Source: Isoetes taiwanensis
Taxonomy: Eukaryota > Streptophyta > Lycopodiopsida > Isoetales > Isoetaceae
DNA: 64,000 bases
Assembly (NCBI GenBank): GCA_021234155.1
Contig: JAJEKV010000062.1
Location: 7,199,000-7,262,999 of the forward strand
Direction of reading: 5' to 3'
Under the pieces are notes generated by a model. The model was not told the DNA's origin. It made no database searches and saw only the letters and a program-made list of their open reading frames with translations. A program made the translations under genes and the position numbers. This document shows, piece by piece, positions 10,700 to 21,393 of the stretch (position 1 is the stretch's first letter; the number at the start of each line of letters is the position of its first letter).

Positions 10700-10815
10700 A
10701 AATTTGCACCTTCACCACATTCATCACAATCACCACATTCACCATAGTCATCACATTCACCATATTCATTACAGTCACCACATTCTTTATATTCATTATA
10801 GTCTCCATATTCAGT
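10700..10815 (+). repeat. CAC/ATT tandem repeat coding a His-rich linker, copy 1
   Basis: The sequence 'caccacattcatcacaat' and variants repeat with a 12-18-base period. In one forward frame this gives an HH-I-HH pattern, in another a Thr/Ile/Phe pattern that leads into the RT-side frame, and on the minus strand a CGDCDECG-like pattern. It lies exactly between the upstream RNase H and the RT domain, so it is either an expanded linker or a slippage-prone insertion. Copy 2 has the same repeat at 36520-36635. Confidence 0.8.
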
Positions 10816-11807
10816 CAAGAACATCAATTTTTTCAAGAAGAATTTATTACTATTGGAGGAGATCTTACTCAAGAGAAAAAGCATGATTTGATATCTTTGT
10901 TAAGAGAATTTAGGGATGTTTTAGCAAGAAACTACAAGGAATTGAAAGGCATTCCATAAAAGGTTGTAGTTCATACCATTGATTTGAAACAAGGATAAAA
11001 AACAATACAACAAGCTCAAAGAAGAATGAGTCCAGCCATAGAGGAACAAGTAAAGGGTGAAGTCATGAAGCTTTTGAATGCGAGATTTATTGTACTGATC
11101 CCAAATTTAGATTAGTTCAGTTTTATTGTAAGCCAAATAACTCAATTTGAGTATGCATTGATTACAGGGATCTCACCAAAGCTACCAAAAGAGATCATTT
11201 TCCTACATCATTTGTAGATACTTTGTTGGATATTGTTACAGGAAATCATACCTATTTACTCAGGATATAATCACATCGAAATCTATCCATCATACCAAGC
11301 AATGATGGTTTTTCAAACACCATTTGGCATCTATGCTTTTAAGGTTTTACCTTTTGGCCTCACAAATGCTCCAGCCACATTTCAGTGAGCTATGACATAT
11401 GCTTTTCATGACTTTTTAGACTTTTTTAGAGTCTTTATAGATGACTTAATAGTGTTTTCTAATCAAGAAGGGATCACTTGGGTTATCTCAGAAAAGTTTT
11501 TGAGAGGTGCCAATTGTATGGTATAAGTTTAAATCCTGCAAAATGTATTTTCTTCACTAGAGGAGGGAAACTATTGGGCAATTATGTTTCAGAAAATGGT
11601 TTACAAGTGGATCATGGTAAGTTTGCAGCCTTGGAGAAGGTGAAACCACCTAGAAATGTATCACACGTGAGAAGCTTATGTAATCAACTCAGTTTTAGTA
11701 GAATAAATTTGTACAATTTTGTTAAGGTAACAAAGGCATTCGTGGATTGTATCAAACAAGACCAGCATTTTAGATGGATGGAGGAAGCTCAAGAAACATT
11801 TGCATGA
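10816..11807 (+). pseudogene. Ty3/gypsy reverse transcriptase, copy 1
   Basis: The RT domain follows the His-rich linker. Motifs in order are LLREFRDVLARNYKELKGIP, TPFGIYAFKVLPFGLTNAPATFQ and the catalytic VFIDDLIVFS (FIDD, Asp pair at about 11440-11445), then GISLNPAKCIFFTRGGKLLGNYV and the connection region. Stops at about 10957, 11000, 11115 and 11388 and a frame change near 11470 disable it. The catalytic box is correct, so decay is by scattered stops rather than by loss of the active site. The same stops occur in copy 2. Confidence 0.85.
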
Positions 11808-12350
11808 TGTTTTGGACAATTAAAAGAGAGGATTTTGCCGATTCATCCAAGAATGAATGAGCCATTGTATTTATTCTTTACAGTTTGGGAGAAAGCTTTG
11901 GCTGTCACATTATGTCAAAAAAATCAGCAGGTTACTAAGGCTGAATTACTATACGGCCGGGTTAACTCCACAAGAGCAGAAATGGACTCATATGGAGCAT
12001 CTTGGATTGGCATTGAAGTATGCATTGAACAAATTTAGCCATTATCTTTTTCCTTCACAAATGAATTCAGCAAATGTACAATATGTTTACAGTCATATAG
12101 ATATGAACATGTGCCATGCATTTACAATAAGACAGTCCAAGATCCTAAATTTACAAGATGGACTCTTATTATACAAGAGTTTGGGTTGAAATATATTAAG
12201 ATGGCTCCAGGAGCTCATAATCCAAGTGTCTATTTGAGTAATGGTGCTGAAATAGAAGAAGAAATAGACCAGCAACTAGCATTTCAGGATAATGGAGTAT
12301 TACAAGGGCTCATTGAGACTTTGGATCTTTGGTATGCTAATATATAACAG
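11808..12350 (+). pseudogene. Ordinary gypsy RNase H, copy 1
   Basis: This second RNase H-like segment directly follows RT in the usual gypsy place. Recognisable words are FGQLKERILPIHPRMNEPLY, TVWEKALAVTLCQKNQQ, TPQEQKWTHMEHLGLALKYA and RWTLIIQEFGLKYIKMAPGA. The coding signal moves between frames at about 11960 and 12110. The first catalytic Asp position is not evident (LYLFFTVWEKA, where family members often have D-A-S), as expected when a second RNase H has taken over. Copy 2 differs at 'ggctgtcacatt' against 'ggtcacatcacatt' and 'acggccgggtt' against 'acgagcaggtt'. Confidence 0.7.
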
Positions 12351-12474
12351 TATTTACAAAATTATACTTATCCTCATCATTTTCAAAGCAACAAAAGCAT
12401 GCTCTTAGAGTATAAGCAGTTGGTTATATGGTGCATCTATTCTTTTCAAGAAAACTATGGAAGATCTCTTATTG

Positions 12475-13400
12475 AGGTGTGTTGCTGGTGAGCAGACTCA
12501 TAATTTGTTGCAGCAAGCACATGATTGTTAGGGGCATTTTGTAGCTAGAAAAACAGAAAGATCCTTTATTGGGAGTACTATTCGCCAACTCTTTACAAAG
12601 ACTAGACTTTGTGACCAAATATGAAAAGTGTTAGAGGTATGAGTAATTAACAGACCATAATAATATGCCATTCCATCATATTTTGAGTGTTGATCCATTT
12701 CATATGTAGGAATTGGATTATATGGGGCCTATCAATCCTCCATCTGCCAAGGGTCATAAGTATACCTTGGCAGTCACATGCATGTTTACAAAGTGGGCAG
12801 AAGCAATTCCAGCAAAGCATGCTACAGAAAGTACCACAATAAGCTTTCTTTATCACAATTTGATTTCTTAGTTTGGTGTTCCAACTATTCTTTTGTCTGA
12901 TTGGGGAACTCATTTCATGGGGAAAGTAGTAGCTCAATTAACAGGAAAGATTGGTATTCAACATGTGCAAGCTTCTGCTTATTATCCACGGGGAAATGGA
13001 CAAATTGAGTTTACAAATGAAATTTTGAAATCCATCTCGGCTAAAATAGTGTGAAGGATAATAAAAAGAAATTTGCATGAAGCCTTGACAGGTGCCTTAT
13101 GGAGTATCAGGTGTACTTACAAGTTGACTACAGGATTTACACCATTTGAATTGGTTTATGGAGTGCAAGTTGTAATGCCTATTCATTTGGATATTCCTTT
13201 GTATTCATTTATGGAGATACCTTATTATGAGAATTTAGGAGAAGTTCCAACTCCAAAGAAGATGCATAATAGAATGGATAATTTGCTTCAATGGTAAGAG
13301 ATGTAAGAAGCATCAGACTTCAATATGAGGCATAAACAAAAAGTAAAGTTATCAAAGATAAGTTACAAGTTCTCAATCCATTTGAGGAAAACTCTTTTGT
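12475..13400 (+). pseudogene. Ty3/gypsy integrase, copy 1
   Basis: This is the DDE integrase, which joins element DNA to the genome. The zinc-binding region is decayed (CVAGEQTHNLLQQAHDC near 12480-12530). The catalytic core is readable in one frame with all three acidic residues: Asp in ELDYMGP (12716-12718), Asp in LLSDWGTHF (12899-12901) and Glu in NGQIEFTNEIL (13007-13009), giving D-x60-D-x35-E. The downstream part FTPFELVYGVQVVMPIHLDI matches the usual gypsy integrase end. Several stops (for example TAG at about 12870 and TGA at 13053) make it a pseudogene. Beyond 13300 it fades, and no 3' LTR is evident. Confidence 0.85.
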
Positions 13401-14080
13401 AACCTCTATCAGGTTTAACGCTTCTATAACTCTCTAACATAAAAGCAAACGTTCCAAGTCACCATTTTTTTTGTAAACTGCATTATCCAAGCTCAATCTC
13501 ACCACTGGAATTGTAATTTGAGGAACCATGACTAGCAAGCTCCATGGCCAAAAAATGTATCACAATGTCTTGAAATTATGATGCACCGTGGATATAGATA
13601 GGTAGCAAGAGCTCAACAAATTCTATTTTGCAACTGCATGTTTGATGGATCGATTGAACATGACACCAACATGATCAATGAGATGTTGTAGGTTATGTAC
13701 ATGACTGATACATCCAACCGTCATAACGAATCTAAATGGTCTATCCAAATAGTCCGTAATGACATATTTATTCAATTTTGCAAAGGCGTTAGCGTGCACG
13801 CGATTGAATAGGGATTTATTTGGCCATCTTGTAGGCGCGGGTGGCCTATTTATCAAAGCTAGCGTGCATCCACGATTTCAATGCCTGAGATGTGGGTAAA
13901 AGCACGCTGTGGTGTATCAAAAACGTGTATTTTGACGCCACATTTTGGCACCACCTTTGTGGTAGAATCGGGTGGTGCATACCGAAGCGGAGATTGTGGG
14001 AGTCTTGAATTAATGAGTCGGTTATTTTTTGAATTTTATGCCACGTCATTGTCCACCTTTTGAATTAAGAAATAATCACC
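13400..14080 (-). other. Minus-strand ORF fragment of unknown function (13623-13856)
   Basis: After the integrase there is about 700 bp without a clear element end. A minus-strand ORF at 13623-13856 (77 aa, FAKLNKYVITDYLDRPFRF and GCISHVHNLQHLIDHVGVMF) reads like protein and is kept in copy 2 from FAKLNKY onward, but I do not recognise a family. Neighbouring short ORFs on both strands are not convincing. It could be one exon of a broken gene. Confidence 0.3.
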
Positions 14081-14939
14081 TCTTCTTACGTCTTTTTGCC
14101 GCTTCTTGCCGATTGAACCCTAATGGAGTCGAAATTGAACGCATGCTTGGTTACCGCGATGAAATCTCTCCTCAAACAAGAGATTGTGCCCCACGAAGAT
14201 CCGAAGAAGCTTTGGGGTGACAGAGTTCCAAATAAATCGGGCTGAATTATTTTCCCCCCAAATGTTTTGTTCAAACTGAAAAATTAAGGCATATGTTTTC
14301 TTGTACATGTTGAAGAATCGAGCAATGAACAATACAAAGAGTTCATGCAAATTTACAAAAGAATTACTGGGGAAGCCACATACATGGGGTGGAATGGCTC
14401 CACGGAACACAGGCGGGCTTATTATCCATATATAAAGGGAGGTCATTGGTGGAAGAGCTTCTGGGATTATTATAAAACTCCAGATGAAAGCAGAGGCCGT
14501 TCTTCTAGACCCAAGAGAAAGCATAGGCAAATCCAACCCGACGAGGAGGAAAATAGTAAAAGTGACAGGGATGATGAAGATGATAGGGAAAAAAACCAAA
14601 TCGGGTTCCTCTAGACCACACATTCAATCTGAACTCACAATCAAAACAAAAAGCGAGCAATGTTCGAGACCAAAACATGCCATTGCAGATATGTTCAATT
14701 ATTAGTTGTGTTACAACGAGAAAAAAATCTGAAGCTTGATCTAGATTGTTTCTATCAACACGAAAAAGGTAACATCAAATCCACTTCAAGAATCGGTATG
14801 TCTACTACCATTTTGCATCATGTTGGGCGTATTGTCATGTTGTGTCTCTATGATGCCATCGTGGGGCATTTAGGTTGCAATGGATGCGGAATGATAGATG
14901 AGGTATGTGTGGTGGTGGTGAGTTGTTGGCATCCACCAT

Positions 14940-15268
14940 GTCCCACACACCACACCCCACCATCTCCCACCACTACACTCTACCATCTCCCACCCGCCTC
15001 CCACCCACACCACCACCACCACACTCCACCACTACCACCACACACACCACCACCATCACCACACTCCTCCACCACCACCACACCACCACCACCACCACCA
15101 CCACCACACCACCCGGACTCCACCACACCACCACCACACCACACCACCCGGACTCCACCCGACTCCACCAGACACACACACACACACACACCACCACCAC
15201 CACCACCACCACACACACCACCACCACCACCCCACCACCACCACCACACACACCACCACCACCACAAC
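14940..15268. repeat. CAC/CCA microsatellite inside an intron, copy 1
   Basis: About 330 bp of (CAC)n, (CCA)n and (CA)n with occasional CTCCAC units lie within the intron 14903-15430. The opposite strand is pure G/T. Long Thr/Pro/His or Val/Gly/Trp ORFs across it are composition artefacts. The end (15265-15330) turns into GTGTGTGG, partly complementary to the CAC part, so a hairpin could form. Confidence 0.9.
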
Positions 15269-17861
15269 GTGTTGTGTGGTGTGTACTGTGCAGCGTATGT
15301 TGTGTGGTGTGTGGTATGTGGTGGTGTGTAGAGACTACCTTGTGTTGTGTGGTGTGTGATTGTGGTTTTCCATCAGTACGTGGCTTACTATGTTAGGAGG
15401 CTGACATATACGTAGTGTTTTGTTTTGCAGACTATGGCAGACTTGTGAAGGAATGGTTGGCTGCAACATCAGCTAGGTTTGATAGATGCAAGCAACGATT
15501 GCAAGCAAACGAGGATAGGAAAAATGATATCAAAATAAAGATTGAGTTGATGGAGCATAAAACATAAGAAATTAGAGCTGATTTTGCACGGATGACAATC
15601 AATCATGACAAAGAAATCCAAAAGCGGCGAGGGTGTTCTTCGTTGTAAAAGCGAACTAAAGGATGAAGAGCTAAATGGTACGTTGCACGGCTGAAACAAT
15701 TAAATAAGGAATTAGCGCGAAACTGAAATTGAGCTAAAGGTATGTGAAGACTTCTTCTTTGGAGCTGCTACCTCGAATGCAAAGATTTGAGATTTTTTCT
15801 GAGCGTAGTAGTCATGACACTCCTTTAGATCCTGCACTTCCAATGCTTCCTGAGGCAGAAGAAGAGCGTGATGAAGGTTGTTCATTTTATGGACGTTGTC
15901 TGAAATGAGAGGGTAAAATGTTGCCGGTTTGTGATAGCGAGAATCTGATCCTGATATCACATTCCATGTCATCACACCATTTGAGGTAAATATTATCATC
16001 TCTAACCCTCGTCTAAAGACTCTATTGATTTTGAATTTGTTTTGCAGACACTCTAGAACCTGCTGCAGCCCCAGTTGTGCCCACATTATGACTGAGACAT
16101 GGCTTTTGGCTTTTGGTGTTCGAGTGGTACCACAAGAACCAATAGACACAAGTAAGTGCCTTAACTAATGTTTCTTGATGTTGTCCGCAGGTCTCTTGAC
16201 TTAGTGTTTGCAGAATTGCAGAAATTTAAAACCAAGGATATCCAACAGTTATCCACGCCTCGATCAGTTATGAGACTGCAAGATACCTCCCGGTTGTACC
16301 TAGAATTCACCCCATTTGATACTCCTAAGTCAATCCCATTTGCCGCGACGTGGGAGACTCAAAACGAAATTTGGATAGTCAATGAATGCGATCATTATCA
16401 AGTAAATACCGATGCCACATACATGATTTATTTTTGTATTTTTCTGTGGTCTTCCTCATTTCAATTATGTTGCGTAGATAAATGCTACTGCAAATGGAAG
16501 CCATCACGAAGAGAGATTCCTAGTGCATCTGTTTTAGGGGGATTAATTCCTTTGAGATTCATTAAATGCGGGGTCCTTCACGAGAAAAAATTTTGGTCTT
16601 GAACATGAGCCAAATGCGGATCACGGTGATGAAGTTGACAAAGAAACCCCGGGATCTGGACAAGATCTGAGGCCTCAACGAGTCCAATACAACCTCAACC
16701 AAGAAAAACCAAGAGGTTAACGAAATTCTCCTTGTTCGGATTTTAATGGGGTTTTAGGCAAGTTTTATGACTTGAAAGAGAGGATCCTTGCATCGGTAGA
16801 GCGAAAATGACCATCCGGAATTGAACCATCAAAAGTTAGCGGTTTCGGACACGGATTACGGGGAGTTCTTAGAATGGTGTTTTCAAAATTTGAGATTGCA
16901 TTGTGGTCCAGCATGGCTAAGAGTAATGTTGACTTGTTGATGAGAAAGTTCTTTGCGGGAATATAAGGGCAGATTTCTTTTTATTTGGAATCGGGGATGA
17001 CCGCACCAACACAAAATTAAAAGTGGTTAATAAGCCAATTTTCCTTAAAGATCTGTCCAAAGTGTACCAGAAATTTTGGAGATACCGGGTGACAAACACA
17101 TTGTTGATAGATGGCCGGATATAAAGGGTTACGCCAACCCGGTAGAACACAATGATATGTCCAAATAGTTTTGCTCCCGGCGGGTTGGATTCCAATTTCC
17201 TTTTGGAGCAACTCAAACCATGGTTTGGAGGGACTTACATTTGCCGAAAGTGTGCCGGCTTATGTGAAGGAACATCAAATGTGGAACATGTGGGATTACG
17301 AAGAGTCAGCAAGCTGCATGAAAATGCTCGACAAGTATTTTCATAAATGAATCTTGTAAAACTCTTTGAAAGTCGATATAAGTAAAAAAATTTCTATGAT
17401 ATGTGTTGTACTTTTTCAATTTAAAATATTTGAATGGATTGTGAGCAAATGTTCTCGTGCGTGTTTAGAACTAGAGATGATAGAGCTTGGCAGTCCACGA
17501 CTATCTAAAGCCAAATACACATCCGGAAGTGGTCTTTGAGTGGAACTGGAAGCGTAAGTGATTAGCTCCACCGACATCAAAATTACGGAAGCCGATCTGC
17601 TGATGGTTCAATGATCAATTGATCCTCCTCTTCTCAAGGTGATACTTTCATCGATTTGTGATCATCGAGGATTGTGCGGATGATATGCATATGTTTGCGG
17701 ATACATGGAATACTACTTGATTCTCCAAGGAATGAGCCATCCCTTTCATTTCTTTGACCCTCTTTTTCACTTTCGACATTGTCCAAGGACACAAATAGTT
17801 ACAAAACAATAAGGAAACATGTGAATCTGGATAAGTGCCGGTACATGTTTTTGCACCGCTT

Positions 17862-18300
17862 GTGATGGACATCAACTGGACTGTTTTTACGATTGTAAGC
17901 CACGTCTAGCATAGAGATATAAACCCGGGGATATATCACTTTGATAGCTTCGGGCTTGCATGGCGTAAGCGCACATATTGAGAGGTTAGTGCTTGCTCAT
18001 TGCATTTTCTTTGTTGTGGCATAATGACAACAAACTTTGAGTGCAGGTTCCTGGAATTGCTTGGACACAATAATTTCAGCTTTACAACCTCAGATGTTGT
18101 GAAAATTTCCAGAACGCCTCTTCAAACCGATGGTCATTCATGTGGCCCTGCCGTATGTTCGTTTATGCACAAATTTGTGAGGGGGTACTTGAAAGGAGTG
18201 AATATATTGTTGCCTGATCTAGTAAGTCAACTTAAATGCAGCAGACAAACCAAACTCTGTTATTGACAAAGTGTGTGTTGATTTTCAAGACAAGCTATTG
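17862..18300 (+). pseudogene. Ulp1/C48 cysteine protease catalytic domain, copy 1
   Basis: This is the C-terminal catalytic part of the gene above. C48 enzymes cleave SUMO or related modifiers with a His-Asp-Gln-Cys set. In one frame I see VMDINWTVF (17862-17888; the residue before Trp should be His and reads Asn), YHFDS with the Asp at 17943-17945, and, after a 62-bp intron, TPLQTDGHSCGPAVCSFM with Gln at 18123-18125 and Cys at 18141-18143. One TAG (about 17907) lies between His and Asp. Copy 2 reads 'catcatcgactg' where copy 1 has 'catcaactggactg', so the His codon could be a sequence error. The tail KFVRGYLKGVNILLPDLV is identical in both copies. Confidence 0.68.
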
Positions 18301-18372
18301 AAAATGATTTCAATATTTAGCACTATTCCTTAGATATGAATACAATTCCATCGCATACAACAACTATTCACC

Positions 18373-19941
18373 TCGGACCAGCAAAGATTTCCATCCACAG
18401 CATCGGCCATAGGTACCAAGTTCTGGATTGCTTTGAATTATTTTGGACTGTTTTGTGCCCCAGTATTGCTCTCAGCATCGCGCCCTCACTGCCCTTGCAT
18501 AGACCCCCTTGATTTGCCCCTTCCTGGCTTTCTCTCTCTAGGGTTTACAATCTCTCTCTAGCCCCAAAACCCCCAAACGCCCAAAAGATGCTCTGCTCGC
18601 CTTTTGGAGTCCCTAAATTGGATTCTAAGCAGCCTTCAGGCAGTCAGAGACCCCTCAAACTTTGGCATCCCCAAAAGGTCTTCGCCCTTGGAGATACTTC
18701 TGTTTCCCTTCTGTTCTGCCTGCCCATCCTCTTGTTGCTCTGAATGGCTCGTCGGATCAAACGCATGGCCAGGGAGACCCATAAAGAAAAGAACCTTGTT
18801 AGGCTGCCGGAGCCGGTCTTGAATAGGCCCTATGACCCCGCAATTGCATCATATCTTCAGGCAGCCCCATCATTGGACCTCGGCCCCTATCTTGGCGGAC
18901 CAGGCACACCCCGGACCGCGCCAACCGGCTCCGGAACCATCTTTGGGCTGCGGCCTTGACTAGGATCGATGCTCGATCCATTGTTTGCCTCTCAGTTTGT
19001 TGGTTGGGATCCGCGCGATCAATCGGCGATCACACTCCACAGGCACATCGGCTTAGTTGCCCTTGGGAAGCTTCGGTCCGGCTTCTAGAATCTTTGCCTA
19101 CGGTCGGCGGGAGCTGATTCAATCGCGGCCACGGCGATTACTCTACCCGTACCTCCCACAGGGTTAGCGCCTGAGCATGTGGATGCTACGTCCCAGGCCG
19201 ATGATATCACATTTGTGCCCACCCGGCCGTCATCCGAGGGTTGTTTGCCCACTGCACAGGTCCCGCTTTCGCAGCCTCACCAGGCCACAGCGCCCCCATT
19301 AGCCCTGAACCTACGCATTGTGGGTTTAGAGGAAGCAAGCGACACTCCTGGGGCAGTTGAGGTGACCCGTTTCTTTTTGAGGTGATGCACGTCTGGGTAG
19401 ATGGCATTCTCGGCTTCTCCGAGTTGGAAGCGGCCGCGGCTGGCCCCCCCCATCATTTGCTAGTTAGTTTCAGGGATGCTTTATCTAGGCTGCACATCCT
19501 CCGCCATGGCAATCACTTGCAAGGGACCTCCTTCTCCGTCCAGGAAGACCTTACCCCAGCACAGCTTTGTCGACGGAAGGATGAATTATGTCGAGTCCGC
19601 GAGGCTCGTCTGCACCGGAAGTGGGCTGTGTATAGAGGCGGCCACTTGATCCATGGACATTGTCTGTGTAGCTGATTTGAATTCGAGATCTGCTTGGGCT
19701 TAGGCCCTTTTGTTTTGTTTCATTCTAGTATTGTGATTTGCTACGGGGCATAGTCCCCCGAGTTCTCTGTACTGGGGCTAGTCCCCACGTTTGATTTTGG
19801 CTTCGGCCTTTTTGGTTTGGTCACGGGGCTTGGTCCCCGAGTTTCAGTCTGGGCTTTTGCCCTGTCTTTTGTATTGGGTCCCATAACCCGATTGGGTTCC
19901 GCGGACGTTAAAAATTTCTTCCTTCCTTCCTTCCTTTAGCT
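18373..19941 (+). mobile_element. ORF1-only LINE (non-autonomous), copy 1
   Basis: A 1.57-kb insertion bounded by TATTCACC at 18365-18372 and 19942-19949, a candidate 8-bp target-site duplication. It has a CT-rich leader, an ORF1-like region, a 3' UTR with GGGGCTTGGTCCCC and related stem-forming words, and a 3' tail of (TTCC)4 at 19918-19935. There is no endonuclease or reverse transcriptase, so it would rely on another LINE. It lies between the protease gene and the copia LTR. Its tail and presumed target are the same in copy 2 (44171-45746), so the insertion predates the duplication. Confidence 0.55.
18744..19675 (+). pseudogene. LINE ORF1-like protein, frame-broken, copy 1
   Basis: ORF1 proteins of L1-like LINEs bind element RNA. 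The start MARRIKRMARETHKEKN is followed by a Pro-rich region (PAPEPSLAAALTRIDALI in copy 2). The best-conserved part is C-terminal: VSFRDALSRLHILRHGNHLQ, then EDLTPAQLCRRKDELCRVRE and the ending RGGHLIHG. This resembles the C-terminal domain of plant LINE ORF1 (D-L-[TS]-x2-Q with an R-R-K-x-L helix). Frames change at about 18960 and 19390. A gag-like or unrelated protein is possible; I rate the LINE reading as moderate because the 3' tail supports it. Confidence 0.5.
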
Positions 19942-20398
19942 TATTCACCCATACTTTACAACTTCTCATTGACGATACTGTTCAGACTAACTTCTAACAC
20001 ATCCGCTGACCAACTGACTTTGATCATGCCGCTTCAATCAGTATCAATCCGTCATTCTCAAATCCGACTTCAATCTCTAATTTGGAATCTTCCTGTCGTG
20101 TTGCCTTGCCCGAAAATCTGACGTGAAGCTCGGCAGCTTCCATTTTCGTGTCTGCCTCATACTATATATTTTGTATCATTATCCATTGTATTTTTCACAT
20201 CTATCCATTGTATTTTTCACACTTTACCTTGTATTCCCGGATCATGTGGCCTTATCTTAGGTTCCATCACATAATCAAATGCAACCATAGACCATGCACA
20301 TTTAACCTCCTTACACCTGACAGGCTTCATAATGCTTCACTAACCCTGCTATGCTTGTCCACTGGAACAATCTCTACAATAAGACATGCTTTTCAACA
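19942..20398 (-). repeat. Probable 3' LTR of the copia element, copy 1
   Basis: On the minus strand, the RNase H C-terminus ends in a CRGNVEK word typical of copia Pol ends. The purine-rich 'gcaggggaaa' then precedes 'tgttgaaaag', a usual PPT-TG border, so the LTR would start at 20398 and run leftward. No TG...CA partner LTR exists on the other side of the element, because its 5' part is missing, so the far end is not defined. The LINE appears to have inserted in or next to it. Confidence 0.4.
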
Positions 20399-20410
20399 TT
20401 TCCCCTGCAT

Positions 20411-21393
20411 GTCTTATCACTTACGATACGACCTATTGCCTGCTTCAGAAAAGAATGTTTACAAACTGGTAAAGCTTTTGTTAAGAGATCTGCAACTTGA
20501 TTCTTGGTATTTATGTGTTTTACCGTATCTGCAGTTCAATATGTTTGGTTCGTTCATGTATTACTGGATTTTTTTGTCATAGCAATGCAACTTGAACTGT
20601 CTGACCATAATATGATAGGATCAAAGCATCCAATGAGTTCTCTGTAAGGAATACCTTCCATGTCTTTCCTTTCTTTTTTTTGTTTTAGGACACATTGATG
20701 CCGTTAATTTTATTCCTGGACTCATGGGAGTTTGTACAGCATTGCATGCTTGCATTCTGTATCTTTCTAATACTTCGTCTATATTTCTAGATTGAGATAG
20801 TGAGATCCAACCATCTTTCCTATCTCTGTGAACTTCTATGCCCAAAAATTTACGTAATTCACCAAGATCGCTCATTTTAAATCTATTAGAAAGTATTGAG
20901 TTGCAGTGTTTCAGAATATTCATTGCGCTTGCTCCAATGACGCAATCATCCACGTACAACGCTATTATGCAGCTTTCTTCACCCTGTTTCAGCTGATACA
21001 GGTTTTCATCATTTTCTAACTTTGTGAACCCTTGCTGTCTTAGGTTTGAATCCATACATTTATACCACTGTCTAGGTGATTGTCGTAATCCATAAACAGC
21101 CCGTTTTAATCTCCAAACTTTATCTTTGCCTCTCTCAAATCCAGAAGCTGGTCTCATATATATTTCTTCATCTAACTTAGCATTTAAGAATGTTGTTTGC
21201 ACATCCATATGATGAATCTCCCAATTACGTGCATTAGCAACTGCAATAAGCATTCTTATGCTGTTCATCTTCACTATTGGTGAGAAGGTTTCGTCAAAGT
21301 CAAAACCTTTCTTCTGAGAAAACCCTTGCGCCACAAGTCTGGCTTTGTATTTCGGAGTGACTCCATCTGCTTCTAGTTTAATCTTATATATCT
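20411..21393 (-). pseudogene. Ty1/copia reverse transcriptase and RNase H remnant, copy 1
   Basis: This is the RT of a minus-strand copia element. Present in order: AQGFSQKKGFDFDETFSPI, VQTTFLNAKLDEEIYMRPA, LKRAVYGLRQSPRQWYKC, the catalytic YVDDCVIGAS (Asp pair intact) and LGELRKFLGIEVHRD. Coding past ASMCPKTKKR jumps directly into the late RNase H part (ILWSDSSSCIAM in another frame), so most of RNase H, including its catalytic core, is deleted. In copy 1 a further 40-odd bases are missing at about 20527 compared with copy 2. The stop at 21392-21394 (TAG where Trp is expected in GSKWIYKIK) separates RT from the ORF upstream. The element cannot complete reverse transcription alone. Confidence 0.9.

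Larger units (their letters stand above)
14100..18300 (+). pseudogene. Multi-exon gene ending in a Ulp1/C48-like protease domain, copy 1
   Basis: A plus-strand gene-like unit with GT-AG introns. Supported introns are 14903-15430 (holds the CAC microsatellite), 15986-16047, 16402-16477 and 17985-18046. The first exons (14290-14705) encode YKEFMQIYKRITGEATYMGW, a KR-rich stretch and an acidic stretch (QPDEEENSKSDRDDEDDRE), likely a nuclear-type charged linker. The middle exons (15640-15900) encode a coiled-coil-like segment (ARLKQLNKELAETEIELK, clearer in copy 2). Exons at 16970-17345 encode FLKDLSKVYQKFWRYRVTNT and, after correcting one base by comparison with copy 2, AYVKEHQMWNMWDYEES. The last exons carry the protease. 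Frames are broken in many places, but the breaks differ between copies. It may be a transposon-carried or host-derived SUMO-protease-like gene. Confidence 0.55.

Noticed and set aside
14905-15396. Thr/Pro/His-rich and Gly/Val/Trp-rich ORFs over the CAC repeat
   Set aside because: Composition artefacts of a microsatellite in an intron; repeat lengths differ between copies without frame preservation.
16152-16190. GT-AG intron of 39 bp in the Ulp1-like gene
   Set aside because: Too short for a plant spliceosomal intron, and the acceptor differs between copies; probably chance or distorted by sequence errors.
18223-18241. Very short intron 'gtaagtcaacttaaatgcag' near the end of the protease domain
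   Set aside because: Under 30 bp; in copy 2 the acceptor is lost while the reading frame can continue.
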